Below are positions 1-5,924 of a stretch of DNA of 13,720 nucleotides, in pieces (positions within the stretch are counted from its first letter, which is position 1; each line of letters begins with the position of its first letter). Under the pieces are notes generated by a model. That model worked only from the letters and a program-made list of their open reading frames with translations, searched no databases and had not been told where the DNA came from. Position numbers and translations under genes: made by a program. Location of the stretch: the NCBI GenBank assembly GCA_026986055.1, contig JALSPH010000090.1, positions 1 through 13,720 of the forward strand, given 5' to 3'. This stretch comes from Campylobacterales bacterium. Lineage in GTDB: Bacteria; Campylobacterota; Campylobacteria; Campylobacterales; Hydrogenimonadaceae.

Positions 1-606
1 AAAATGCATAGGCGTAAGGTGTTTTATGACTATCTCATCGGAGTTTTGACGCATCTCTCCCATCGTATACCACCCCGGATTGTCCGGGTGGGTGGACATC
101 TCTTTGAGTGCGAAGTAGATATCGGTTTTTCCGATAACTTCACGGACATCCTCCAAGCCAAGTAGTTTTTCGCATAGCGCTTTGTTCGCGAAGAGGTATC
201 GTCCCTGCAGATCTTTCGCCCAGAACATATCCGGTGCATAGTCTATTATCATATCGAGAAGTCTTCTTCTTTGAATCGGAAGAACGGGAGGCTTGTTCTT
301 TCTCATCCAGATGTCGATGTAGGAGTGTTTTCTCGATATAAGAAAATTGTCGAGTCTTACCACACTTCCATCTTTGCAGTTGTGGTCTGCGGTGATCATC
401 GCCTTGGTTCCGTTTGCTACGTCATCCAGAACCTCCAGAAACATTATGGTGTTCTCGACACTCAACCGTTCCAGAACAGCCTGTTCGCATATCTCGTCTC
501 TGCTGTAGCCGACCAGTTTTTCGTACGCTTCATTGCAATTTATAATCTTGCCGTCTTCAGGATGGATAACAATCTGATATTTACAATCTTTTAAATAATA
601 CTCCAT
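1..606 (-). CDS. PAS-domain sensory protein, N-terminal part (runs off the window)
   Basis: The frame is open from an ATG at 604-606 to the window edge, giving 202 residues with no stop, so the gene is 3'-truncated here. Two PAS modules are visible. The first covers about residues 10-100, with 'YEKLVGYSRDEI' at 28-39, the usual helix after the PAS core. The second starts near 116, with 'APDMFWAKDLQGRYLFANKA' at 124-143 followed by a helix and 'HPDNPGWYTMGE' at 173-184. This style of PAS domain is known from Campylobacterota sensor kinases and diguanylate cyclases. No signal peptide or membrane segment is seen, so a cytoplasmic sensor is likely. The output domain (HisKA/HATPase, GGDEF or EAL) lies outside the window and cannot be told. 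A GGAAGG ribosome-binding site lies just upstream and an extended -10 promoter lies at 628-636. Reading frames on the opposite strand here are shadows. Confidence 0.85.
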   Translation of the reverse strand, partial: MEYYLKDCKYQIVIHPEDGKIINCNEAYEKLVGYSRDEICEQAVLERLSVENTIMFLEVLDDVANGTKAMITADHNCKDGSVVRLDNFLISRKHSYIDIWMRKNKPPVLPIQRRRLLDMIIDYAPDMFWAKDLQGRYLFANKALCEKLLGLEDVREVIGKTDIYFALKEMSTHPDNPGWYTMGEMRQNSDEIVIKHLTPMHF

Positions 607-627
607 ACTTTTCCTTCCACGACAACA

Positions 628-636
628 ATTATACCA
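628..636 (-). promoter_or_regulatory. Extended -10 promoter of the PAS gene
   Basis: Read on the minus strand, the bases are TGGTATAAT, a consensus extended -10 (TGnTATAAT), about 22-30 nt upstream of the PAS-gene ATG. No good -35 is seen, only a T-rich stretch; weak -35 elements are usual for sigma70 promoters of Campylobacterota. A start point near 621 would leave a leader of about 15 nt carrying the GGAAGG ribosome-binding site. Confidence 0.6.
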
Positions 637-749
637 TTTTGAGAAGTTGAAAAGAAATATTTTCTTTTGAAAAGAATCTGTAATAAAGATCGGGATTATA
701 GAGATTTTTTTAAATCTAAAAGCTGCTTGAAACTGTTATGAAAGAGAGT

Positions 750-779
750 AAAAAAGAGCCCGCCGCCTTACTTGGCGGC
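750..779 (-). terminator. Intrinsic terminator of the efflux operon, overlapping the tolC 3' end
   Basis: On the minus strand GCCGCC (774-779) pairs with GGCGGC (762-767) around a six-base loop AAGTAA that contains the TAA stop of the TolC-family gene. After GGGCTC a run of six T follows (750-755). An outer arm AAAGAG/CTCTTT may lengthen the stem through an internal loop. The G+C-rich hairpin and U-tract are typical of rho-independent termination, here built partly from codons of the last gene. The rest of the spacer (607-749) is A+T-rich and holds only the PAS promoter and an imperfect A/T palindrome near 650-670. Confidence 0.7.
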
Positions 780-2069
780 AAGAAAACTCTCTTTAAAAGG
801 CTTAACTCCAGCCATCAAAAAGATAGAAGCTTTAAGTGTGAAGATTTTACCTTCAAGGATTGAGACTTTAGCCTTCGCAGCGGCAAGATCGGCTATGGAA
901 CGACTAAGCTCGTCCGCACCGGCGAGCTGGTTTTCGAAGCGTCCTTTCGTAAGATCGCAATAGGCTTGTTGCGCCTTCAACTCCATCTTCGCACTCTGCA
1001 GTCTCGAAAATATGGAGGATAGTTTTAAAAAAGAGTTCTCAATATCGGTTTTTACTCTTCTTTTGTAATCGTTTAGAGTCGATGCTGCTGCAAGCGATTT
1101 TAGGTTGGCCGCTTCTATCATCTTGCTATCTGCAAATCCGTTGAAAAGATTCCACTTTGCCGAAACTCCGATATAGCTTTGGTCCGGGTTTGTGAAGCCG
1201 TCGCCGTTTAGTGCGAGCGTATCACCCTTTCGCTTCAGCTCCGCTACGACGCCTATGGTCGGATAGAGTCTGCTTTTCGCCAAAAGAGTCTCACTTTTAC
1301 TGATCTTCAACAAGCTTTTGAGTGCCGATATATCTTCTCTACTCTCAAGCGCTCTTGCTATCAACGCCTCTTTGTCTATTTTGATAGTGAATGAGTCTTC
1401 TGGAAGTTCTACTGAATCGATATCTTTGCCGATAAGATATCCAAGAGTATTCAATACCTGCTCTTTTTTACTTTTAGTTTCGGTGATGTTCGCTTTTATG
1501 GCATAGAGCTTCGCTTCGATATTGTAAAGATCCGCAGGCGGAAGGAGGCCGTTTTCATAGAGCCCTTTGGCCTTTTTGTAAGACTCCTCCATTGCCTTTT
1601 TTGCCTCCTGGTTCGCTTCTATGCTCTTTTGAAGAGAGTAGCATGCGCTTGCAAGCTCTGTCACCTGGAGGTAGAGATTTCTTTTAAGGTCAGATACTTT
1701 AAGTTCGGCTCTTCTACTCTCTAGCTCGGCTTTCTCTATTTGAGCCGTTATCGCATATCCGGTAAAGAGCGGGTATGCTAGCCTGATCGAGCCTACAAAG
1801 TTACGTTTGGTACCCATAGGAGCTTCCAGAGGCGGTGTTCCCGGAAGTCTGAAAGTGACCGTAGGCGTATCTTTCAGCCATGCACCGCTTAACGAAGCAT
1901 CCAGTGTAGGCAGATCTTTCCCTTTTGCCGCAGAAGCTGCAAAATCGGCTGCCTCTCTAAGCTGCTTTGCACTCTTTAAAGTGGGTGAGTCGTCGACCTC
2001 GTTTATGATGGTGAAGTAACTCTGTGCACATAGCAGTGCCGGAATGGTCGTTAAAAGAAGCCGTCTCAT
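768..2069 (-). CDS. TolC-family outer-membrane efflux channel
   Basis: Encodes 433 residues of the TolC/OEP family, the outer-membrane and periplasmic duct of tripartite exporters. The ATG at 2067-2069 is chosen over an upstream in-frame start because AAGGAGATAG directly precedes it and the protein then begins with a signal peptide (basic MRR, hydrophobic core, cleavage near LCA-QS at residues 13-17). The C14 context is not a lipobox, so it is probably not a lipoprotein. The two structural halves are visible: a strand pair around 'LAYPLFTG' (about residue 100) and its repeat 'AKWNLFNG' (about 305), each followed by long Ala/Lys/Glu/Leu-rich coiled-coil helices. The start overlaps the stop of the MFS gene by 4 nt (ATGA), indicating translational coupling. 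It is the last gene of the operon and the only outer-membrane channel in the window, so it may also serve the divergent ABC system (inference). Confidence 0.92.
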   Translation of the reverse strand: MRRLLLTTIPALLCAQSYFTIINEVDDSPTLKSAKQLREAADFAASAAKGKDLPTLDASLSGAWLKDTPTVTFRLPGTPPLEAPMGTKRNFVGSIRLAYPLFTGYAITAQIEKAELESRRAELKVSDLKRNLYLQVTELASACYSLQKSIEANQEAKKAMEESYKKAKGLYENGLLPPADLYNIEAKLYAIKANITETKSKKEQVLNTLGYLIGKDIDSVELPEDSFTIKIDKEALIARALESREDISALKSLLKISKSETLLAKSRLYPTIGVVAELKRKGDTLALNGDGFTNPDQSYIGVSAKWNLFNGFADSKMIEAANLKSLAAASTLNDYKRRVKTDIENSFLKLSSIFSRLQSAKMELKAQQAYCDLTKGRFENQLAGADELSRSIADLAAAKAKVSILEGKIFTLKASIFLMAGVKPFKESFLAAK

Positions 2070-3634
2070 TCTATCTCCTTTGGCCGTTTGAATTTTACAA
2101 AAAGCAGCAGTACGAAAATGGAGCCGAGAATCCCCCAATATCCCGCATGCATGAAAGTGTTGTAGAAACCGTAGTTGTACCCCATAAATGCTTCATAGTT
2201 CGCAAATACCGCTTTTGCCGTATCCAACGGTATAGAGAGAGCTTTTGCAGTTTCAGCAAGAAAGTGGCCGAGATATTCACTGTTTTGAAGCTCTTCCATA
2301 CGTAAAAAATGGAGATTTTTAAAATACTCCATATTGTTAGTGGCAAGTGCAGTTCCGAAACTTCCTCCGACAAAACGGAAATAGTCCATCAAAACTATAG
2401 CGAGCTCACCTTTCTGTTGCGGTGCGTTTTGCAGAACCATTACGGTAACCGGAGCGAAAAAGAGGCCCATACCTATACCGAATGGAATGGTAAGCAGCAT
2501 CGCCTGATTTAGCGGGGTGTAGTAGTTTAGAGTCGGTAGAAATGCGATGGATGTGACTACATAGAACAAAGAGGCGATCAAAACGGTCTTTTTGGCGCCA
2601 ATCTTGTCCGAAAGCATTCCTGCCAGCGGTGAGAAGATGCCTATAAAGACGGCGAAAGCGAAAACGGCAATCCCCGCATCGAGAGTCGGAAGCATCTTGA
2701 TATGTTCGTAATAGACCGGAAGCAGGTAGAAGTACTGGTACATGGAGAAGCCGAGTATGAAGAAGTAGATCATCATCCCGTTGGCGAATGTCGGGTTTTT
2801 GAAAAGGGAGAAGTCTATGAGCTTATGTTTCGACCAGAGTTCACTCAAACCATAGAGCAGAAAACCGATGAGAGCACATAGAAGAAGCATTCCTATTAAA
2901 GAGTCGTTGAGCCAACCGAGCTGCTGCCCTTTGCTTAGCATTATAAGAAGCGAAACCGTTGCGAACGAAATGAGAATGAAGCTTACGAAGTTGAATTTGA
3001 GCTTTTCTAAAAAACGCTCTTTCGGCAGATAGACCAGTCCGGAGACGATAAGCAGAACTCCTACGGGGACGTTTATGAAAAAGACCATTCTCCAGTTGTA
3101 ATACTCCGTCAGATACCCTCCGATAGTCGGCCCAAGAGCCGGTGCGAAACTTACCCCGAGACCGAAAAGCCCCATAGCAAGTCCCTTTTTTTCCGGAGGG
3201 AAATAGCTAAATATCATTATATGGCTTGTAACCATTATCAGCGCTTCTCCTACACCTTGAATGACACGAAAGAGGATTATGTGCTCCAGCGAATCGGAGA
3301 GTCCGCAAAAAAGAGAGGCTACGGTAAAAAGGAGAATTCCGAAAATGAAAACAGACTTTGCTCCGAATCGCTTTATGAGGTACTCGGTAATTAGAAGTGC
3401 TATAGCTGCGGCGACCATGTAGCTCGTTATGATCCACTGCACTCCGTACATATCCGTCGCAAGCGGCCCGGTAAGTTTTGGTACGATGACATCTACTACG
3501 GTCGTATCCAAAATAGCCATGAATGCACCGGCCATAACGATGATGGAGAATATCGCACGCTCTTTTGCGGTGATGTCCCATGGCTCTTTTTGGTCATGGG
3601 TCATTGAGTCATTGGTCATTGAGTCATTTGTCAT
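2066..3634 (-). CDS. emrB: DHA2-type major facilitator drug efflux pump (EmrB/QacA family)
   Basis: About 522 residues with roughly 14 hydrophobic segments, the normal size for DHA2 drug:H+ antiporters. Counting from the ATG at 3632-3634, 'LDTTVVDVIVPKL' at 42-54 is the TM1 D1 motif, 'RVIQG' at 123-127 is motif B, and 'APALGPTIGGYL' (164-175) with 'NWRMVFFINVPVG' (180-192) is the antiporter motif C region of EmrB proteins. It should move substrate across the inner membrane to the adaptor encoded upstream. The start is uncertain: a TTG at 3655 has no ribosome-binding site, and the three ATG codons at 3634, 3619 and 3604 all lie inside the heptamer array, so the N-terminus reads MTNDS-MTNDS-MTHDQ before the family-like sequence 'KEPWDITAKERAIF'. 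The first codons overlap the end of the four-helix-bundle gene by 11 nt. The symbol is given by family and operon position. Confidence 0.9.
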   Translation of the reverse strand: MTNDSMTNDSMTHDQKEPWDITAKERAIFSIIVMAGAFMAILDTTVVDVIVPKLTGPLATDMYGVQWIITSYMVAAAIALLITEYLIKRFGAKSVFIFGILLFTVASLFCGLSDSLEHIILFRVIQGVGEALIMVTSHIMIFSYFPPEKKGLAMGLFGLGVSFAPALGPTIGGYLTEYYNWRMVFFINVPVGVLLIVSGLVYLPKERFLEKLKFNFVSFILISFATVSLLIMLSKGQQLGWLNDSLIGMLLLCALIGFLLYGLSELWSKHKLIDFSLFKNPTFANGMMIYFFILGFSMYQYFYLLPVYYEHIKMLPTLDAGIAVFAFAVFIGIFSPLAGMLSDKIGAKKTVLIASLFYVVTSIAFLPTLNYYTPLNQAMLLTIPFGIGMGLFFAPVTVMVLQNAPQQKGELAIVLMDYFRFVGGSFGTALATNNMEYFKNLHFLRMEELQNSEYLGHFLAETAKALSIPLDTAKAVFANYEAFMGYNYGFYNTFMHAGYWGILGSIFVLLLFVKFKRPKEIE

Positions 3635-3638
3635 TAGG
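3594..3638. repeat. Left heptamer array (TCATTGG-like units)
   Basis: Six units beginning with TCAT follow each other on the plus strand: TCATGGG, TCATTGAG, TCATTGG, TCATTGAG, TCATTTG, TCATTAGG. Spacing is 7 or 8, so pairs form a 15-nt period that is in frame with the MFS gene and encodes the MTNDS repeat. The array also holds the stop codon of the four-helix-bundle gene. It is inverted relative to the array at 4004-4045: AGTCATTGGTCA at 3607-3618 is the exact reverse complement of 4029-4040. Confidence 0.85.
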
Positions 3639-3995
3639 ATTTCCCGTGCTGGCAATAAAAGCGTTCAAAAGTTTTCCTAGTGAATCGAGCCTATCAAGAG
3701 AGCTTTCAAAGCACTCCTGATCTATTAATTTACGATGATAAAGCAACAAAAACCAATGCTTGCTTTCCCATAAAGAACCTCTTGCATTGTAGTAGAATTT
3801 TATTTTATCTTTGAAATGGTATCTTCCATATCCTTCGGCAATATTTGCGCCGATTGAGTCAACAGAACGTATGAACTGAGAGCCTATATTGAAGCGAAAC
3901 TCATTAGGTAAAGAGGAGTAAATGTTCCAAGCTTTATGACTTATTTCTAAAGAAACCTTGTAAACTTGTAAGCTGCCCAAGTTTTTGTCACTCAT
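3624..3995 (-). CDS. Four-helix-bundle protein (23S rRNA intervening-sequence / S23 family)
   Basis: 123 residues, the usual length for the family. Hallmarks are 'SVDSIGANIAEGYGR' at 44-58 (the conserved ANIAEGxGR turn) and 'ARGSLWES' at 71-78. Four amphipathic helices can be drawn at about 11-30, 34-57, 62-88 and 92-115. The ATG at 3993-3995 has a good TAGGAG ribosome-binding site that is itself the inner end of the right heptamer array. The biochemical function of these proteins is not settled. Relatives occur in 23S rRNA intervening sequences, and a distant one (Avd) is a structural accessory of diversity-generating retroelements. No reverse transcriptase or template repeat is present here, so a DGR role is not supported. 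The A+T-rich composition and the position splitting emrA from emrB mark it as foreign to the operon. Its last codons lie in the left array and overlap the MFS start. Confidence 0.88.
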   Translation of the reverse strand: MSDKNLGSLQVYKVSLEISHKAWNIYSSLPNEFRFNIGSQFIRSVDSIGANIAEGYGRYHFKDKIKFYYNARGSLWESKHWFLLLYHRKLIDQECFESSLDRLDSLGKLLNAFIASTGNPNDK

Positions 3996-4003
3996 AAAAG
4001 CTC

Positions 4004-4045
4004 CTAATTACTAATTACTAATGACTAGTGACCAATGACTAGCAA
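4004..4045. repeat. Right heptamer array (CTAATGA-like units)
   Basis: Six contiguous 7-nt units on the plus strand: CTAATTA, CTAATTA, CTAATGA, CTAGTGA, CCAATGA, CTAGCAA. The EmrA stop codon (TAG, 4046-4048 reversed) abuts the last unit exactly. Reverse-complemented, the units read TCATTGG, TCACTAG, TCATTAG, TAATTAG, matching the left array in opposite orientation. The innermost unit supplies the ribosome-binding site of the four-helix-bundle gene. Confidence 0.85.
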
Positions 4046-5164
4046 CTATTTCCTCTCTATCGCAACCGTAGCACTCATACCGGCTCTGAGACCATCTACA
4101 TCATCTTTTATAGATAGGCGTACGACAAACCGTTGGTCGAGTTTCGTAAATTCACCGCTTGCAATATCTCGCGGTACCAAAGAGAAGGTCGAAGCGGATG
4201 TGGGTGCTATAGATTCTACTCTTCCTTCGAACTCTCTGTTTTTGAGCGCTTCTACGGTTATAGTCGCTCTGTTACCGGGCTCTACTCCATGCATCTTCTT
4301 TTCAGAGAGAAGTACTTCACAATAGAGTTTTTTTGGATCGGTAAGTGCATATACCGGCGTCCCACTCTCTATGACCCTCGGCGCATCGAAATATTTTTTC
4401 GCTATGACACCGTCGAAAGGGGCATAAAGGCGCGTATATGCAAGCTTGTTCTCTACATCTTTCAACGCCTCTTTTTGAGCTTTGAGACTCTCCTGGGCCG
4501 AAGCGATACCTTTTTCAAGCTCCATTATCATCTTTTGCGTCACATCTGCTATCTTGTAACCCTCTTCGGCACTTTTCCTTGCCGTTTCGAGTGCACTCAA
4601 CTCTCTTTTCATCCCCTCTATCTCATCTGCAAGAGAGTCTCTTTGCATCTGCACGTTTTCGTAATCGGAGGATGATATGAGCCTTTTTTCAAGCATCTGT
4701 TTGAAACGAATAGCATCTTTTTGCACTTTTTCAAGTTTAGTTTGTGCAGCTTTTATTTTGAACTTTAAAGACTCCATTCTCATTTTTATCGACTCTATAT
4801 CGTTTTTGGCGATGGAGGTTTTAAGCCGAAGAGTCTTTTTAAGTCTACTCTTTTTTAGTCTCATCTCTTCAATCTTTTTAACGAGACTCTCTATCTCATA
4901 TTCGACTCTTCTTTTCGTAACATTGAGATCGGTGGGGTCTATGACTGCAAGGAGTTCCCCCTTCTTTACCGGGTCATTTTCGTGCTTCCTCATTTCGACA
5001 ACCTTACCTTTGACTTTGAATGTAAGGTTGGCCAGCTTGTCGCTTTTTATGAAAGAGGCTTCACTAACCGCATTTTTCGCACGGAAGCTGAAGTAATCGT
5101 ACCCTATATAACCAAAAACAATTACAAGTACCAAAATAATGATAGTTCCCGTTTTTCTATCCAA
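4046..5164 (-). CDS. emrA: HlyD/EmrA-family periplasmic adaptor subunit
   Basis: About 372 residues of a membrane-fusion protein that links an inner-membrane pump to a TolC channel. The start chosen is TTG at 5162-5164, because AAGGAG lies six bases upstream; another in-frame TTG at 5182 has no such site. From the chosen start a single membrane anchor spans about 6-22. It is followed by the first half of the lipoyl/barrel-sandwich domain (44-76, with 'NDPVKKGELLAVID'), a long Lys/Glu-rich coiled-coil hairpin (about 84-230), the second lipoyl half ('YAPFDGVIAKKYF') and a beta-barrel ending with 'LRAGMSATVAIERK'. It is the first gene of the minus-strand efflux operon. Transcription probably starts in the shared intergenic region under the palindrome at 5232-5254. 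The partner MFS gene should follow directly but is displaced by the four-helix-bundle element. The symbol is given by family and context. Confidence 0.9.
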   Translation of the reverse strand: MDRKTGTIIILVLVIVFGYIGYDYFSFRAKNAVSEASFIKSDKLANLTFKVKGKVVEMRKHENDPVKKGELLAVIDPTDLNVTKRRVEYEIESLVKKIEEMRLKKSRLKKTLRLKTSIAKNDIESIKMRMESLKFKIKAAQTKLEKVQKDAIRFKQMLEKRLISSSDYENVQMQRDSLADEIEGMKRELSALETARKSAEEGYKIADVTQKMIMELEKGIASAQESLKAQKEALKDVENKLAYTRLYAPFDGVIAKKYFDAPRVIESGTPVYALTDPKKLYCEVLLSEKKMHGVEPGNRATITVEALKNREFEGRVESIAPTSASTFSLVPRDIASGEFTKLDQRFVVRLSIKDDVDGLRAGMSATVAIERK

Positions 5165-5205
5165 ATGCCACTCCTTGACCAAAAACAGCTTGAAAAGCCG
5201 TTGTT

Positions 5206-5219
5206 ATCGAAACGTCGAT
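5206..5219. promoter_or_regulatory. Short inverted repeat ATCGA-N4-TCGAT in the emrA leader
   Basis: A 5-bp perfect inverted repeat with a four-base spacer (AACG). It lies between the probable emrA transcription start (near 5233) and the TTG start at 5164. It could be a second operator or a small leader hairpin; nothing else supports it, and a 5-bp repeat may arise by chance. Confidence 0.3.
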
Positions 5220-5231
5220 GCTGCAACGCCA

Positions 5232-5254
5232 TTTAGTGAATTATATTCACAAAA
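5232..5254. promoter_or_regulatory. Candidate TetR operator palindrome
   Basis: GTGAAT-TAT-ATTCAC at 5236-5250 is a perfect 6-bp inverted repeat around a 3-bp spacer. Three further pairs flank it (TTT/AAA) with one mismatch between, for a 23-bp near-palindrome, a usual size for a TetR-family site. It lies in the divergent region between emrA and the tetR gene. Read on the minus strand it contains TATAAT, the likely -10 of the emrA promoter, so a bound protein would block polymerase. That the adjacent TetR is the ligand is inference. Confidence 0.6.
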
Positions 5255-5268
5255 ATATTAATTTATTC
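5240..5268 (-). promoter_or_regulatory. Probable promoter of the emrA-emrB-tolC operon
   Basis: TATAAT reads on the minus strand at 5245-5240, inside the palindrome. At 17 bp spacing the -35 position (5263-5268) reads GAATAA, a poor match, in an A+T-rich stretch. Transcription would begin near 5233, leaving a leader of about 70 nt before the TTG start with its AAGGAG site. Confidence 0.5.
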
Positions 5269-5286
5269 TGATTTAAGAACATCATT

Positions 5287-5294
5287 TATAGAAT
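5287..5294 (+). promoter_or_regulatory. Possible -10 of the plus-strand tetR operon
   Basis: TATAGAAT lies about 34-41 bases before the ATG at 5328, and it is the best -10-like string in the plus-strand spacer. No convincing -35 is present. If correct, the palindrome at 5232-5254 sits just upstream of this promoter rather than over it, so control of the two operons could differ. Confidence 0.3.
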
Positions 5295-5327
5295 AGGGTT
5301 AAAAGAGTGATGTTGAGAGGTTCGATT

Positions 5328-5924
5328 ATGAGAGATCTTATTAAAGAGAAGGTGTTTGAGACAAAAAAGAGTCTGGTTTTGCAGAAAGTTTCCGAGTACT
5401 TCGACAAAGAGGGTTTCGAGAGTGTAAAGATGCAAGATATCGCAGACAACCTTGGGATTTCGGTGGGAGCGTTGTATAAACTCTTTCCATCGAAAGATGA
5501 TCTCTTTTTCGAATATATCGCCTATCAGATATCCGACTTTCACGCTCGCCTTATGCATATATGCTCCGGCATAGATGACCCTCGTACACTTTTGGAAAAG
5601 TTCGTGGAGCTGAAGTTTTCTACATTCATATCCAAAAGAAAAGCTATAGAAGATCCTGTTATCGGAGATCCTCTCTTTTTTGTCAAGATGAATACCCAAA
5701 AGAGCGATCCGGCAAAACCGATATATACATTTCTTGCAGAAACATTTTCGAAGCTTTCTGAAAAGGAGCCTTTAAGAGTTGGAGATACGATAAAGACGGC
5801 ATACCTCTTCAATGCCTATACGATGGGATATATCGAATTTTGGCTCAAACATGGAGGAGAGCTTAACGACAATCCGAAAGAGGTTGTAGAGAGGTTTCTT
5901 TCGGGTTTGAAGGTTTCAAGATGA
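5328..5924 (+). CDS. TetR/AcrR-family transcriptional regulator
   Basis: 198 residues, typical for TetR repressors. The helix-turn-helix is 'MQDIADNLGISVGALYKLFPSKDDLF' at about 35-60, with the invariant aromatic and 'F.SKDDL' of the family. The C-terminal all-helical ligand and dimer domain is divergent, and its ligand cannot be inferred. ATG at 5328 is preferred because GAGAGG (5315-5320) lies seven bases upstream; in-frame GTG 5307 and ATG 5310 would add 6-7 residues and lack a clear site. The stop overlaps the patatin start (ATGA), so the regulator heads an eight-gene operon. Its position opposite emrA and the palindrome in the shared spacer suggest that it controls both transcription units. 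The arrangement parallels E. coli CecR (YbiH), the TetR protein next to ybhGFSR. That parallel is based on gene order, not on an alignment. Confidence 0.93.
   Translation: MRDLIKEKVFETKKSLVLQKVSEYFDKEGFESVKMQDIADNLGISVGALYKLFPSKDDLFFEYIAYQISDFHARLMHICSGIDDPRTLLEKFVELKFSTFISKRKAIEDPVIGDPLFFVKMNTQKSDPAKPIYTFLAETFSKLSEKEPLRVGDTIKTAYLFNAYTMGYIEFWLKHGGELNDNPKEVVERFLSGLKVSR

Larger units (their letters stand above)
3594..4045. mobile_element. Putative IVS-like element: four-helix-bundle gene between inverted heptamer arrays
   Basis: Seen: a 372-bp coding sequence bounded by two degenerate heptamer arrays in inverted orientation. Read inward, both consist of TCATTRG-like units, and both finish next to the gene with nearly the same bases (GTCATTAGGA on the left, GTAATTAGGA on the right). 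A hand count gives 84 G+C of 240 (35%) over 3721-3960, against 81 of 180 (45%) in three sampled lines of the neighbouring MFS gene. It lies between EmrA and EmrB genes, which are normally adjacent. Known: this protein family was first described from intervening sequences in bacterial 23S rRNA genes, which have complementary ends. Inferred: the unit arrived as one piece. There is no transposase, and no target-site duplication that I can recognise. Confidence 0.5.

Noticed and set aside
271..594. Plus-strand open frame of 107 codons near the left edge
   Set aside because: The opposite strand encodes two clear PAS domains in an uninterrupted frame with promoter and ribosome-binding site, so the plus-strand frame is a shadow.
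640..672. Imperfect A/T palindrome (AAAAGAAA / TTTTCTTTT) upstream of the PAS promoter
   Set aside because: It is made almost wholly of A and T, with unequal arms, and is of a kind expected by chance in an A+T-rich spacer. No matching second copy was noticed elsewhere in the window.
2024..2373. Alternative frames across the emrB-tolC junction
   Set aside because: Both overlapping genes there have family-level support, a correct overlap (ATGA) and a strong AAGGAG site for tolC, so other frames have no support.
3594..4045. Repeats around the four-helix-bundle gene as a CRISPR array or diversity-generating retroelement
   Set aside because: Units are 7-8 nt and contiguous without spacers, and there are no cas genes. 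For a DGR there is no reverse transcriptase, template repeat or variable target repeat in the window.
4133..4675. Open frame of 180 codons on the plus strand opposite emrA
   Set aside because: It is the shadow of the adaptor coiled-coil codons. The translation is Arg/Phe/Tyr/Cys-rich without recognisable motifs, and it would collide with the emrA operon.
5266..5279. TTCT-N6-AGAA inverted repeat in the divergent spacer
   Set aside because: Only four base pairs per arm in A+T-rich sequence; much weaker than the palindrome at 5232-5254 and not counted as an operator.
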